Positions 1 to 11,204 of a DNA stretch of 64,000 nucleotides are shown here, one piece after another. The notes under the pieces were generated by a model. It made no database searches, was not told where the DNA came from, and saw nothing but the letters and a program-made list of their open reading frames with translations. The DNA comes from Agapetus fuscipes. Taxonomy: Eukaryota > Arthropoda > Insecta > Trichoptera > Glossosomatidae. How positions within the stretch are numbered: the first letter of the stretch is position 1; every line of letters begins with the position of its first letter. The stretch is from contig OX637335.1 in NCBI GenBank assembly GCA_951799405.1, positions 16,868,342 to 16,932,341 on the forward strand. Direction: 5' to 3'. A program made the translations under genes and the position numbers.

Positions 1-81
1 GAAACAGGGGTGACATTGGCATAGTGAACAATATTTTGACAGTATGGGTGGTCAGCCTCATAACAACCTATAAGCCAAGGG
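1..81 (-). repeat. Family C repeat, cut by the window edge
   Basis: Family C reads, in its own sense, TTCCTTGACTTATAGG, GGCTGACCACCC, ATGGTTCACTTTGCC, CACCCCTGTTTCAGGG, then about 130 nt ending in repeats of TTAGAT. This copy shows only the first 80 nt of the unit in minus sense. Confidence 0.85.
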
Positions 82-92
82 ATTATCAAAAC

Positions 93-194
93 AATTTATG
101 AAAAATTGAAAATATCTGAAACAATATGTGAAATGTAGACAATTTGTGAAATGTAGACAATAGATGAAATGTGGACAATATGTGAAAAATTGAG
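93..194. repeat. Short tandem repeat, 18-bp unit
   Basis: Four adjacent 18-bp units (123-194) of the form AATATGTGAAATGTAGAC with few changes, plus a degenerate unit at 93-110. No function visible. Confidence 0.85.
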
Positions 195-548
195 AATAAT
201 TTGTAGTCCATTAGATTTGTATGCGCCACAATCCTACATGATTTTCAGGCGCTCTGCATAAATCATGAATCAAAACTAATTAAAAACTCAATTAACGTGA
301 AACAATCATGGTCGGAAATCTAAATTTTCAGAGTGAAATCTCGGCGCAGTGACGTGTACAGCAATCACTCGTAATGAGATTAAAAGTTGACTAGCAACGC
401 GGGGTATTGTTGTGCACAGGTACAAATTGGTGGACGCAAGAACGCCGCCTTAATCTAATACAGCGGCAGCAACTTAGATTAATATGCCATGAAGTCGGGA
501 TATGCCTAAATCAGGAGGGAATACTAATTACTATTAGTATACTGTATC
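195..548. other. Unassigned intronic stretch
   Basis: No coding potential or repeat recognised within the window. Confidence 0.5.
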
Positions 549-1290
549 TGATTCAGCAGTAGAACTACAAAAAATGCTCTCTAGATTGAAAGAGGATCTG
601 AAAGAAAACCAGTTGAAAGTGAATGCAAGTAAGACGAAAGTTTGGATTTTAGAAAGAAATCATGAAAATATGAATTATGAATTTAGAATAAATAGAACGA
701 ACGTTGATGTGGTTAATGAGTTTGTATACTTGGGAAGTAGGTACGTTTGAAAAGGTGGAAGAATGACACGTGAACTTGAAAGAAGAATAATGAAAGGCAG
801 GTGTGTACTGGGTGCAACCGCTTGTATCGCCAAAGCTTGTATCGCCAACAATCAAAACATATCTAAAAATGCTCGACTGGCGGTACACGGTGACATACTT
901 ATACCCACCTTGATGTATGGAAGTGAATCCTGGACTGTGAATGAAAGTGAAATTAGTAAAGTCCATACTGTTGAAATGGACTTCCTAAGAAGTATGATTG
1001 GAAAAAAACGGAGTGATAGGGTGAGGCATGATTTTTTAAGAGAAGAATGTGTTGCAAGAGAAAGTGTGAAAGTAAAGAATAAAAGAAGTCTGTTAAGATG
1101 GTTTGGGCATATGGAGAGAATGAATTAGGAAAGACTGACGAAGAAAGTATATGTTGCAAGAATAGATGGATATCGTAGTAGAGGAAGACCGAGAAAGGTA
1201 TGGATGGACTAAATTTGTGAAATGGCAAATGAATGGAATATCCAGAGTCATAATAAAAGGAGAGCTTGTATGTAGAAGGTTATGGCTTTG
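549..1290 (+). mobile_element. LINE-K: degenerate C-terminal reverse transcriptase region
   Basis: Translating 555-1128 gives a nearly continuous non-LTR retrotransposon C-terminal region: LKENQLKVNASKTKV (the conserved K-x-N-x-x-K-T-K block after the catalytic domain), EFVYLGS, PTLMYGSESWTVN, VEMDFLRSMIGKKRSDRVR and LLRWFGHMERMN. A stop follows EFVYLGSRYV near 749, and others occur after 1128. The catalytic FADD box is missing, so this is a 5'-truncated dead copy. The end NIQSHNKRRAC near 1240-1270 recurs at 52468, which links this LINE to family C. Confidence 0.85.
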
Positions 1291-1300
1291 GATGAACATT

Positions 1301-1381
1301 GGCAACTGGTGACATTGACAAAGTGAACCATTTTCTACAGCATGGGTGGTCAGCCGCATACCAACCTATAAGTAAAGGAAC
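1301..1381 (-). repeat. Family C repeat, 5' part
   Basis: First 80 nt of the unit, minus sense, inserted opposite in direction to the LINE-K it follows; ends at the common boundary AAGGAA. Confidence 0.85.
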
Positions 1382-1867
1382 TTATACACCGCGATGGAAA
1401 GAAAAAAGATTAGTTATTTTCATTGAACCTGTATAAGCTGGTAGATGATTCTAGCTTTACACACACCTTTGTGGGTTTATTTATACACAAAAGTCGAGTG
1501 CAGTTCCCTATACAATTTATTCAGACCCGTGTATGTATTCACATGAATCAGAAACAAATAGAGTGACACAAAGCTCAAATGCAAATGCTGAACTGATCGC
1601 TGTTACAGTTGAACGGGCTACATTACCATAATTATTGTAGGAGGAACAACTTGTTACCGCGGTGTTACGTGTGTTCCCGAACGTTTTGTCCAAAATGTTG
1701 GATTTCGGATGACGGAAATTGCAGCTACGCGGCCGGTCGCTGTTGCTGCATTTGTCAATTGTTGACTAGTTTATCAGAGTGCGCGTAGAATGCACCTATA
1801 TGTTTGAGGAAATAATTGTCGCGAACTTGAAATACGTGCGCTTATACACGCAAATGAGAAGTACCGT
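1382..1867. other. Unassigned intronic stretch
   Basis: Mixed sequence with a GC-richer part around 1640-1760; no exon, RNA or recurring repeat found. Confidence 0.45.
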
Positions 1868-2030
1868 CTCCTTCATCTTATCATACAGGGTAAGATTGAC
1901 GGGAGAAGATCTCAGGGACGCCGAAGGACATCGTGTCCCTGCGACAGTGGTTCGGCAGAAGCACCAAGTTCATGGCCATGATGATCGCCGATCTTCAATA
2001 GAAGTGGCACACAAAGAAGAATAATACACG
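1868..2030 (+). mobile_element. LINE-L fragment, C-terminal end
   Basis: Encodes, with frame changes, KIDGRRSQGRRRTS and a tail with MMIADLQ, the same end as the better copy at 42466-42690 (minus), where QGKIEGRRSQGRRRTSWLKN is intact. Internal deletions; no function left. Confidence 0.7.
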
Positions 2031-2034
2031 CAAT

Positions 2035-2345
2035 TATCGTATAACGGACTATGAAATCAAAGTGACTACGCACAACTATGCACGTACTATAGTACCATCT
2101 AGGAGTAGCCCATGATTGTATTCGTGCATTGGAATGACGTTCTAGTGACTGTGTATGTAAACAACGTTCTGGTGGTAGAATGATCCTAGTGAATAGGAGA
2201 AAGACCCCTCTGGTACCCTGTAAAAGAGATCAAAATGGTACGGACAGTAGAGTCGCCAGAGAGCAATTCGCTGAGTAACAGCAATAAACAGTGATTGTCA
2301 AGTTGTGAAATAAATTGTGAAATATAAATTCTGTAAAAATAAATT
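2035..2345 (+). mobile_element. LTR-H, solo LTR-like copy (subtype 1)
   Basis: Shares ACTATGAAATCAAAGTG, ATGACGTTCTAGTGA and TCAAAATGGTACGGAC with the minus-strand copy at 57112-57390, and the general layout of the copies at 4483 and 16529. It ends in AATAAA-rich sequence as an LTR R region would. No flanking gag or pol is visible. Confidence 0.65.
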
Positions 2346-3087
2346 AGGGCATTTTAATTAAAAAGGGAATCCAGCAGAAAACGTAAAAATATCGTACCCT
2401 ATAAAAAAAATGAAAATTCTCTTTTGAAGGGAGCAGAGCTCCGAAGAAGTCACACACAAGGGTGACGAAACGGAAGCTAAAGTCTTCAAAAAGTCTCAAG
2501 AAGAAGAAAAAGAAAAAAAGAAGAACAAAACTATGGACCACGGTCAAAGCCCGAAAAGACAAAATCAAGCATAAAAATCCCTTTTTTATATTTCTCATTA
2601 AAATACATTTTTTTAAATATAAGCATACATTTTTAAAACTTATAAAGGGGAAACTCAAATAGGCAAAACCTGCGCGTGGGTGTATGTATATGAGTTAGTA
2701 ATTAAAAGTAGAAAAATGTATGGAAAAGTTGCTACGCATGCCTGGCTACAAATTCTCATCAGATTTTGACTTTATTTTTCAAGAAACCTGTAGATTACCA
2801 TTCAAATGGATCGTGTGAACTTTGATGTCGATCCGATTACAAATACCGGTCGAGCTGAAAAAGAATACACATGCCGAGATGGTATTGAGAAAAACACAAG
2901 GTACTGTAAGTTGCATAGAATATAAATGTACTTTTAATATATAGTACGCAAAGTATAATTTATTTCCTGAAATTCTAATAAGATGAGCGAAATAAGCTTT
3001 TAAATTTTTTTTTCCTAGGAATTCTATATAATGATGGATTATAAACCTACACATTTCTGATAGGAGATAGCGTACACAGACACACAT
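2346..3087. other. AT-rich intronic stretch
   Basis: Contains A-rich tracts (2490-2530); the short open frames here are low-complexity and not credible genes. Confidence 0.45.
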
Positions 3088-3343
3088 CGTTCCCTTAATG
3101 CTTGTTTGTCGTATGTACGTCAGAGGTAATTTCACATGAGCAATGTTTGTATGTGTTCTGAACCAATGTGTCTTATGAAAACTGGAAATTGAATTTAAAA
3201 TGATTGAAAACAACTCTTAAATATTGGTGTTTTACGTGTTTTTCTTAGATCAGATTGTATAGAATGGGATTCTTTAGACAATTTCATTGAAAGGTCATCT
3301 TTAAAACAAATGGGTTATACGCCAAACAAGCACTGGGACGACG
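3088..3343 (+). mobile_element. MITE-D, near full length
   Basis: MITE-D has imperfect terminal inverted repeats of the form CGTCCCAGTGCTTGTTTGGC and an interior with CACATGAGCAATGTTTG, TGTCTTATGAAAACTGG and CTTAGCTCAGATTG. Here the left end is CGTTCCCTTAATGCTTG and the right end, reverse-complemented, CGTCCCAGTGCTTG. It is about 256 bp and has no coding capacity. Confidence 0.8.
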
Positions 3344-3532
3344 ACATGCCTCTGCGTATTACGCGTCCCTGACACCACCGCTGTTTGTGTCACCGACGGC
3401 CGTCACTGTAAAGCCTGCGGACGGCCCCGGGATACCGGACAGAGGTATTAATCTATGGTATTCTAGAAACATCTACAATAGGTATACTAAGCAATATACA
3501 CGTTTACCTACACTCAATCGTAATGTTCCACC

Positions 3533-3575
3533 AAAAGTTAAACACTCACTAGAGGCGCTGTTTTAGAAGTAACTG
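3533..3575 (+). repeat. Family I fragment
   Basis: Contains AACACTCACTAGAGGCGCTG, the core word of the family I repeats at 8905-9180. Confidence 0.6.
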
Positions 3576-3657
3576 TAACTTGAATGTTGTCGTCTTCCCA
3601 CTAGGGGTGCTAAAACCTTTGAGAGAGTCTCCTCCACTTAATCTTATCATGTCGTTG

Positions 3658-3911
3658 TTCCTTGACTTATAGGTTGGTATACGGCTGACCACCCCTGCTG
3701 TAAAAAATGGTTCACTTTGCCAATGTCACCCCTGTTTCAGGGAAGGACGGCAAGAGTTGTAGGGTGTTTGTCCATTTGAGATTTGGGTTTTTAGGTTGTA
3801 GCTTCACATGTGGCATGTGCAAGCGCGAACTTGTACGTGTCTGCTAGTGAGAATGCATGATGAATCTCCAATGTAACATTTATTTACAACTTAGACTAGA
3901 TTAGATTAGAC
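3658..3911 (+). repeat. Family C repeat, full length
   Basis: Complete unit from TTCCTTGACTTATAGG to a TTAGATTAGA tail. Good reference copy. Confidence 0.9.
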
Positions 3912-3928
3912 GTTGTAATATTGTATAT

Positions 3929-3993
3929 TCCTGTACTCATAGGTTGGTATGAGGCTGACCAGCCATACTGTAAAAAATAATTCGCTTTACCAA
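3929..3993 (+). repeat. Family C repeat, first 65 nt
   Basis: Follows the full copy directly, same sense, broken off after the TTCGCTTTACC segment. Confidence 0.8.
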
Positions 3994-4088
3994 AAGGCTT
4001 GGAATGTACAAAGTAAATATAAAAGAAGAAAACATGGGAAATAAAGGAACTGAGAGAAGTAAATCTATAATAAAATCTTTAATTTAAT

Positions 4089-4297
4089 TTGTAAAGATAT
4101 AATATTACAAATAAGATTCATATAATATGCACATTCGGCATGTGGGCTTACAAATTAAATGAAGAAAAGCAATCTCAAATGAACATAAATCCTGCAACTT
4201 TTGCCGACCTTTCCTGAAACAGCAGTGACATTGGCAGAGTGAAACATTTTTTACAGTATGGTTTGTCAGCCTCATACCAACCTATAAGTCAAGGAAT
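4089..4297 (-). repeat. Family C repeat, nearly full
   Basis: Minus-sense copy with the interior shortened; ends at the common boundary TCAAGGAA. Confidence 0.85.
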
Positions 4298-4310
4298 CGT
4301 GCTGAGAGGA

Positions 4311-4370
4311 CATCTCCTGATAACGTTGTCTACGTCGCTTACGAAACGTCGATAATAAAGTCCCCTTATA
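4311..4370 (+). repeat. Hairpin of the CTGATRA...CGAAA type
   Basis: CCTGATAACGTTGTC followed by a short stem and TTACGAAACGTCGATAAT. A related segment (GGCTACGTCGCC, AAAACGTCGA) lies at 16930-16980. See the hairpin finding. Confidence 0.4.
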
Positions 4371-4482
4371 ACGGTTTATCTAATTTCCAAATCTTTTTTT
4401 GGCCGTGTAGTTATTATAATTGTAAATAAACATCATTTATCATTTATCATCATTAAACATCATAATGTAAGCATAACTGTAT

Positions 4483-4790
4483 TGTTACGAACTATGAAAT
4501 CAAAGTACCTACGGGCACCTAAACATGTACGATAGTGTGGGCTGAACCATCTGGAAGTAGTGCATATGGTGGTAGTGCATAGAACGCCGTTCTAGTGAGA
4601 GCGAGAAATCGAAGAATGATCTGGAATATGCGAGAAAAATCTCTTTTGTACTTATATATGGGGACTGCAATGATGCGGAGAGCGATTACTTGCTCCAAGC
4701 ATTTGGCCGTGGAGACCGATACGCAGAGATTTTCAATTATTGTACATTGTGAACAAAACCATGTAAAATAAATAATTGCAGCCTAATTAA
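4483..4790 (+). mobile_element. LTR-H, solo LTR-like copy (subtype 2)
   Basis: Starts TGTTACGAACTATG, contains GGAATATGCGAGAAAAATC, and ends after AAAATAAATAATTGCAG, i.e. a terminal TG start, internal AATAAA and a retroviral-type layout. Same family as 16529-16887 (minus). Confidence 0.7.
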
Positions 4791-5168
4791 AAAATAATCC
4801 CTAGTAAACTCATAACTCTATATTTGAGTTTGAATGTAGATTTATATACTCGGGGAATAGAGCTCGCCCTGGGGCTTGTTATGAAATCCCGTTTGGCTTC
4901 CTGACCAATATCACTGCGGCGCTCTCCAAAGTAATGAAATGGCAGCATTAAAGCTTGGACATTTTGCACAAAATATAATGTTTTGTTTAATGATAACTTC
5001 GCGAACCTTCCATAAAGGATACGGTCAACATTTTAATGGATAGAATATGTCATGCATAATTTTCACTGTAATATCTAATTGTTTTCACAAAATTTAGCAA
5101 AGGAAACGAGATGTGCTACACGTTCTTTCGTACAATATGATTTTTCCTTCCTCTTAAAATATTAATTT
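4791..5168. other. Unassigned intronic stretch
   Basis: AT-rich with no recognised feature. Confidence 0.45.
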
Positions 5169-5575
5169 GTCCGCAGTCTAGCAGTTAACACTTTTGACTC
5201 GAAAATGGAAGGCTGTGGAAGTTGTTGTTAGAAGTATGCAAGGACAGGGTCAAGTGGAGGAACCTGTGTGGAAGTACAGGCCACCCCTAGAGGAATGTCG
5301 GCAGGATACAAGACAAGACAAGTGGGTTCGAATCGCGGCGGAGCACAAAAAAATATACCTATACCATTTATATTTTCAAATATGCTCATCGCTGGGTGAA
5401 AAATTCATATACCTTCACTGAAAGTCCATCCAACCTTACAGCAACTGGGTCTTGCTTGAGAATTAGCGCTTTCTACAGCGAAAACCAAGTTTGCAGAGGG
5501 CTCTCGAGGTGTGATACACACAAAATTAACGCTCACCAAATAAATCATCCTAATATTATTATTATTATTATTCGT
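5169..5575 (+). mobile_element. SINE-A with a 103-bp insertion between its promoter boxes
   Basis: SINE-A has a tRNA-like head (GTAGTCCAGTGG as A box, GGTTCGAATCC as B box, then GCGGAGCACAAAA) and a body with TCGCTGGGTGAAAAATTCA and CAACTGGGTCTTGCTTGAG, ending in ATT repeats. Here 5219-5321 interrupts the head before the B box; GTGG occurs on both sides as a 4-bp duplication and the insert ends in ACAAG repeats, suggesting a small retroposed insert. Confidence 0.85.
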
Positions 5576-5668
5576 GGAACTATTATTTTTGCGCTTTAAG
5601 AAATAATGACGATGATAATACTTCAATTTTGATTTGAAAAAAGAAACACAACTTTTCACTGAATATTT

Positions 5669-5922
5669 ATCTAATCTAAGCTGCAAAGATATATATCATT
5701 TAAGATTTATATTAAATGCATTCCCACAAGCAGACATGTATAATTTCGCGCTAACACATGCCGCATGTGTGTGGACCTATAATATAAAAACCCAATCTCA
5801 AATGAACATAAGCCTTGCAACTCTTGCCGTCCTTCCCTGAAACAGGGGTGACATTGACAAAGTGAACCAATTTTTTTACAGTATGGGTGGTCAGCCGCAT
5901 AACAACCTATAATTCAAGGAAC
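5669..5922 (-). repeat. Family C repeat, full length
   Basis: Minus-sense full unit with a CTAATCTAAG tail start and the boundary TTCAAGGAAC. Confidence 0.9.
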
Positions 5923-6540
5923 ATACATGACAAATTACATTTTTAAAATCAATAAATAACAATATATACATGGACATAAAAAACTAAATCATAAAACCAA
6001 TTTTACTTTAACAAACCCTAGCCGCCAACATCACAGATCAACCGCCATTTCTTTCTATCTATCGATAGATTAATTAACTCTTTCTTATGTAAGATGTGGG
6101 AAGTCTAAGGTGGACAGCAATATCGGATCGAAGGAGGCTGACAAAGACGAAGTGTCCATTGCATCATGGCATTATTGCATAGCTTACTCCAGGTTTGCTA
6201 ATCCTAGACAGGCAGAAACCGCATTGCTAATTGGAGCCGGTATTTAATGAAATAGATGCCTATACACATATGTAGTAAATACAGGCTGCAAGTGGGGAAT
6301 GTGCATTGTGCAGAATCAACAAATAACAAAGCTAGTTGGTACATGTTTGGTTGTATCGAAAGTAAGCAATGCAGTTAAATCAACAATGAATATTATCTTC
6401 TCTTTTTTCTGCAGTTATTTCGGGTCTATTTTTTGATAAAGATCCTCAAAGATCTTTTCCCTGAGCAGATTGGCTGCTATTCAAACCAGTTGGCTACATG
6501 AGCCCCGCAAGGTAGGTGGTGTCCTCCCAGTGGTTGTTTC
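5923..6540. other. Unassigned intronic stretch
   Basis: No recurring repeat or exon found; palindromic ATCTATCTATCGATAGAT near 6056. Confidence 0.4.
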
Positions 6541-6867
6541 AACTCAACTACTAAGCTACACATATAGTGTAACTTCTTGCCGCGTTTTCCCCGTAGGGGT
6601 CGCATGTGGCGAGTTGAACCTATTTATTTTTACAGGTAAGGGGGCCGGCCTTACGCCAACCACTTCAGTTGAAGTGGAGGTTTCCCAGCTCCCGAGAGTG
6701 CTGGTACTCATTTCTTGTGAAGGCTGAGTAAACCTTGCCGGTATTTTATTTTGGGGTTTGAAATAAACACCGAAACGGGAAATCATTTCTGACACCCTCG
6801 GTGGGATTCGAACCCGAGCTTTCGGCATGGAATGCAAGCACTCTACCACCTGAGCTATCGACCGGAC
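6541..6867 (-). mobile_element. SINE-B, full length
   Basis: SINE-B head in its own sense: GGTCGATAGCTCAG (A box), GGGTTCGAATCCCACCGAG (B box), then a body with CCGGCAAGGTTTACTCAGCC, GGCCGGCCCCCTTACCTGT and a 3' end CACTATATGTGTAGCTTAG. This minus copy is nearly complete; its long open frames are translations of the SINE and not a protein gene. Confidence 0.9.
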
Positions 6868-6869
6868 TC

Positions 6870-7109
6870 GCTTATCTAAAATTTCATTCAAAGATGACCT
6901 TTCAATGAAATTGTCTTAATTATCACATTCTATACAATCTGAGCTAAGAAAAAAATATTTGAAACTCTAAAATGTGAGAGCTGTTTTTAGTTTTTTCAAA
7001 ATAAATTTCTAGCATTCACAATACACATTGGTACAGAGTTTGTACACGTACAAACATTGCTCATGTGAAATTACTTCTGATAAGACAAACAAGCACGAAG
7101 GGGGCGATA
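6870..7109 (-). mobile_element. MITE-D, one end missing
   Basis: Directly abuts the SINE-B; the terminal part of the inverted repeat at the SINE side is gone, while AAGACAAACAAGCAC remains at the other end. Confidence 0.75.
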
Positions 7110-7266
7110 TGTGTCATTGAGCAAAATTTATAATGTTTTTTGGGTTTTTTGGTTCGCACAGTGAAAGTCTATTGGATATTGAAAATTAATAATTATTCAC
7201 AAAATAATCAGTGATAATCTTTTACAAAAACACAGTTTTAATTCACTTTGATATATTTTTTTATAA

Positions 7267-7302
7267 GCACAAATGCTTTTGCCAAAAAAGGCATCATCAG
7301 GA
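7267..7302 (-). repeat. Hairpin of the CTGATGATGCC...GGC type
   Basis: Minus strand reads CTCCTGATGATGCC, a T loop, GGCAAAAGCATTTGTGC. Near-identical in plan to 58011-58041. Confidence 0.55.
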
Positions 7303-7984
7303 GCAGTGATAACTGTCACAAAATTCCAAGATTTTTTTTCCTGAGGATAAACTCCTGAAAACGTTCGAGCCAATAAATAAAATGATAAAAGTGATTGGTG
7401 TGTTAACAATAGATTATAATTGATTTTTCTAAAAAAAAAAGAAAATAATTTAAGAAGTTTAAACCACGTCACAAAATGAAAGCCTATTAGTTTACAGTTT
7501 AGAAACCACACAAACAGATTGTTATTTATCTTTCGCTCTAACTTTCTACTCGGTACTTTCTTTCACTCTCTTTCTTTCCGCAACGAATCCGTTTTCGTAA
7601 GAGTTCACAAGAACCAATTTCCCAGCTCCTATTTCTTCCTGTAATGTACCTGCTCTTGGGTAGACCACGAGAATAACGAGAAACGTCCAACTATGTACAT
7701 TGCAGGTACATTGTTGCTTTCATGTACTTGTATTGAACAATATATTCATGTACCTTGTGGCTTTGCCATTATTTATGTACAAACAAGCAAAAAACAAATG
7801 TGCAATTAGTTAAAATGACTTAAGACGTTTCTCAAATTTAGTTACTGCAAAACCTACTTTACTAGTATGCATTTAACAAACTAAAACGATAATCTATCAT
7901 CTATATTGCAAAGATAAATTGGCATTTAAAATTCATATTAACTGATAAGGCTTAGACATATAGATACCGACTCTGGTGCATAGA

Positions 7985-8306
7985 AGTGAGCCATGGAAAG
8001 TGAATTGAGTAAAATCATTTTCTCGAAGCTGGACTATTGCAATGGTCTGCTCGGTGGTCTTGCAAGGTTCCACCAGTCTAGACTGCAGTCCGTCTTTAAT
8101 GCTGCAGCCAAATTACTCTTGGGAGGACGAAAAACTGACCACGTCTCTCCTCTGTTGCAGAGCCTTCATTGGCTGCCTCAGTGTTCCATAGAGAATTGAG
8201 TGTCTCAGTTTTTAACACCTTCTGAGAAGTTGCCCCATCGTACTTGTGTGAATTGTGCATAGTCGTCAAAATAGGCAGACGACGCATTTTTCGTTCTGCG
8301 CAGGGT
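7985..8306 (+). mobile_element. LINE-N (CR1/L2-like) reverse transcriptase C-terminal fragment
   Basis: The frame 7993-8199 encodes SKLDYCNGLLGGLARFHQSR, LQSVFNAAAKLLLGGRK, and DHVSPLLQSLHWLPQ, the conserved region after the polymerase domain in CR1/L2-like LINEs. It then frameshifts and stops at a TCTAATCTAATCT tract resembling a family C tail. 53540-53790 carries the following part of the same kind of protein. Confidence 0.85.
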
Positions 8307-8324
8307 CTGATCTAATCTAATCTA

Positions 8325-8500
8325 TATTTTTTATGGTTTGTGTATTAATACTGTAAAAATTCATGTTTATTGGTTTGTTTATTTTCAAAAAACTTTTCTT
8401 TTATTCAAACACTGTTTTTTATTTCACACATATAATATTTTACATTTAAAGTTTTAAAAGTAAAATACAAACGTACTCGACTTAGTCAGTCATCATCAGG
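8325..8500 (-). repeat. Family E unit with hairpin
   Basis: In minus sense it starts with the hairpin CCTGATGATGACTGAC...AAGTCGAGTACG, runs through AATAAA-rich sequence with AACAGTGTTTG, and ends CAGTATTAATACACAAACC. The same ordered parts occur in the foldbacks at 14422 and 49574. Confidence 0.6.
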
Positions 8501-8518
8501 TTGAAGGGGGGTTTTATC

Positions 8519-8698
8519 AACTCCCGTAGGAGCTGGTAATAATTTCTTGTGAAGGCTGAGTAAACCTTGCCGGTATATTATTTTGAAGTTTGAAATACAC
8601 ACCGACACGGGAAATCATTTTTGAGACTCTCGGTGGGATTCGAACCCGAGCTCACGGCATGGAATGCAAGCACTCTACCAACTGAGCTATCGACCGGA
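8519..8698 (-). mobile_element. SINE-B, head half
   Basis: Retains the tRNA-like head and the CCGGCAAGGTTTACTCAGCC segment; the 3' half is missing. Confidence 0.85.
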
Positions 8699-8904
8699 CA
8701 TAAGGCTAGTGTCACTAAACGGCGCTATTAAAAATCCCAATTTATATTATTGTTAATATTAAGTTAGTAAGGAAGTAGTATAAAGTACGAGAAAGTTGAT
8801 AACCAGCCAGATTTAGCATTCCATCATGCAGAGAGTAATCTCGTCTGGATGCTGCATAAGTTTATAATGTGAATTTACAGACATACAAGCAAGAAGCATA
8901 ACGT

Positions 8905-9180
8905 TTAAACGCAATCATGAAATTTTAACCAAAAATGTATAAAACTTAAACGCTCACTGGAGGCGCTGTGTAAGTTTCCGTACATATTTTGTTGAAACGC
9001 TATGGTTAAGTTTGTGATGTTTATCTACATAAAGACACACACTATACTCCAAGTATAAAATATTACACTGAAACGCAATCACAGCGTTATATCAAAAATG
9101 TTTATAAATTTAAACGCTCACTAGAGGCGTTCTTTAAGTTTTCATACATTTTCAGTGAAATGTGTATGTGAATTTAGAGA
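8905..9180 (+). repeat. Family I repeat, two adjacent degenerate units
   Basis: Each unit contains AAACGCAATCA, AAAAATGT, TTAAACGCTCAC, AGAGGCGCTGT or similar, and a following TTTTGTTGAAACG. The units are about 180 bp apart. Confidence 0.65.
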
Positions 9181-9440
9181 GACACATTGGTTGAACATCA
9201 CAATGTTCGTGAACACACAGTGGCGTTACCCACAATGAAAACACTGAAATTAGTTGGACGCGAACATCGCTTTGGCGGTGCGACACAAATGTTGTCAAAG
9301 TTACTAGAAGTATGATGCGAATATGACGTTTTCGAATTACTGTATTCGAATATTTTTGTTTTCATTTTTAATAATTATAATAGAAGACATATAGACAATA
9401 TCTATAGTGTCATTTTGTGATAAATCGCTGCTAACATACA

Positions 9441-9650
9441 ATCCCCTTTGTGCTTATTTGTCTTATGCCCATCAGAGATAATTTGACATGAACAATGTAT
9501 AATATGTGTACTCGACCAATGTGTCTTATGAAAACTGGACATTGACTATGAAAATATTTAAAACAACTCTCACATTATTGTGTTTTATATATTTTTCTTA
9601 GCTCAGATTGTGTAGAATGTGAGTCTTAAGGGTGATTGAGAGGTCAGCGC
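9441..9650 (+). mobile_element. MITE-D, right end lost
   Basis: Left half with TGTGCTTATTTGTCTTATGC and TGTCTTATGAAAACTGG; the copy decays after GTGTAGAATGTGAG. Confidence 0.7.
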
Positions 9651-10249
9651 GCCCAACTTTGATGACCGAAATAACCCATATTTTGAATGGTAAGGCAGTA
9701 TTTTTTCTCCAGTTTAAATTAACACATAAAATAAGGTATTTTTTTCCATAAAATACCAATTCAAAATAATTTTATTTACGGAGATACCTTAAATGGAGAT
9801 TTCCACTGTTCTTATGAATAAATCCTAACTTTTTTTTATTTCAAAACATTCATTTTGATTAGTTTTATTTTTTCTAGATGAAAATTATTTTTTTAAACTT
9901 TTCATTGATTTTTTATAATTATTTAAAAAGTACCCAAATTTTGCATACGATCGTGTAGCTAAAATTGCATTATAATGGTATATTTTCTTTTTAGGATTTG
10001 AAGTAATATTTTTTATGTTTGTAATGCAATACTTGTTTTATTTTTTCTCCTCCAAGTAATATTTAATAATGGAAAAAGAAAGAGTTCCATACACAATTTT
10101 GACTGATTTCAGCGCCATGCGGCCGCTCCGGGAACCTTAGAAAATAATTATTATTCGCGGAGCATTGGCAAAACAAAATTTATTTCGCTGGCTTTACAAA
10201 GTTCATATTCAAGAAAATAAAACTTAACGTTGTTACTCGAATAAATCGT
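9651..10249. other. Unassigned AT-rich stretch
   Basis: T-rich and A-rich tracts without recognised repeats or coding potential. Confidence 0.45.
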
Positions 10250-10560
10250 TTTGTCAAAATACATCAAAATTATAACGCAAACTTGAAGCGCTGTATAAGA
10301 CCTAATAGGTTTTTTGTTTACGTTATGGTTGAGTTAAAACGTAAAATGTCATACTACATATGTGAAAAGACATAGCGACATTGACATAATATATAACTCT
10401 AATATACCTATAACTCTGCTAACACAGGAGTTCTCGTGTTTTAAACGTAAAACATTGTTCATTTTATTATAATATATAGAAATTGAGACGCTCGTGAGAG
10501 GTGCTGCTTTATTCTTGATACATTATGTGTATGCGCCGCGGCTCAGTTAAAACGTTGACT
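10250..10560 (+). repeat. Family I repeat, two degenerate units
   Basis: ATAACGCAAACTTGAAGCGCT with GTTATGGTTGAGTTAAAACG, then GAGACGCTCGTGAGAGGTGC with GCTCAGTTAAAACG; same order as in the 8.9-kb copies. Confidence 0.5.
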
Positions 10561-10737
10561 TTCATACTTGGAGTTTAACTTTCACGTGTTCGCGTGGCTT
10601 TGAAACCAAATAATAATACTATTATTATTACTCTATTGGGTGTATGGGAGCTTCCAAATTATTATAGAAATCGAAAACCTTTTTTGGAAATTGTAAATTA
10701 TCTAGATGTTTATTTTTAAATGTAATTTGTTGTGTAT

Positions 10738-10874
10738 ATTCATTGACTTATAGGTTGATTTGCGGCTGACCACCCATGTTGTAGAAAATGGTTCTGCGTG
10801 TAAAACGTGTTGTGAGAATGCATCTAATGTGAATCCCCAATGTTGCATATCTTTACAACTTAGATTAGATTAGA
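10738..10874 (+). repeat. Family C repeat with internal deletion
   Basis: Start and TTAGATTAGATTAG tail are present; the middle between GGTTC and GTGAGAATGCATC is missing. Confidence 0.85.
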
Positions 10875-10895
10875 ATGTTATTAATTACACGCATA

Positions 10896-11143
10896 CCTTG
10901 ACTTATAGGTTGGTATGGCGCTGACCACACATACTGTAAAAAATAGTTCAGTTGCTCAATGTCACCCCTGTTCCAGGGAAGGTCGGCAAAAGTTGCAGGG
11001 CTTATGTTCATTTGAGGTTTTGATTTTTAATTACTAGTACACACTCAGCATTTGTATGTGCGAACTTACAAGTGTCTGTTTGTGGGCATGCATTTGATAT
11101 GTGTTTTGAATGTTAATATATCTTTGCACTATAGATTGCAGAT
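10896..11143 (+). repeat. Family C repeat, full length
   Basis: Begins CCTTGACTTATAGG 20 nt after the previous copy, same sense; tail decayed to ATAGATTGCAGATT. Confidence 0.88.
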
Positions 11144-11204
11144 TATTATTGAACTTTCGTACTTTTTTACTGTATTTGAAGAAATTTGAAAGACATTGAA
11201 TATA

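Noticed and set aside
93..194. CRISPR-like array from the 18-bp repeats
   Set aside because: Units are contiguous without spacers; this is a simple eukaryotic tandem repeat.
549..1290. Intact retrotransposon ORF
   Set aside because: Has in-frame stops and no catalytic domain.
2462..2662. Lysine-rich open frame
   Set aside because: Translation of an A-rich tract; no support as a gene.
6556..6891. 111-codon open frame with RSIAQVVECLHSMPKARVRI
   Set aside because: This is SINE-B read in one frame; the same protein-like string appears at every SINE-B copy (e.g. 41401, 51193, 18213) with indels, so it is not a gene family.
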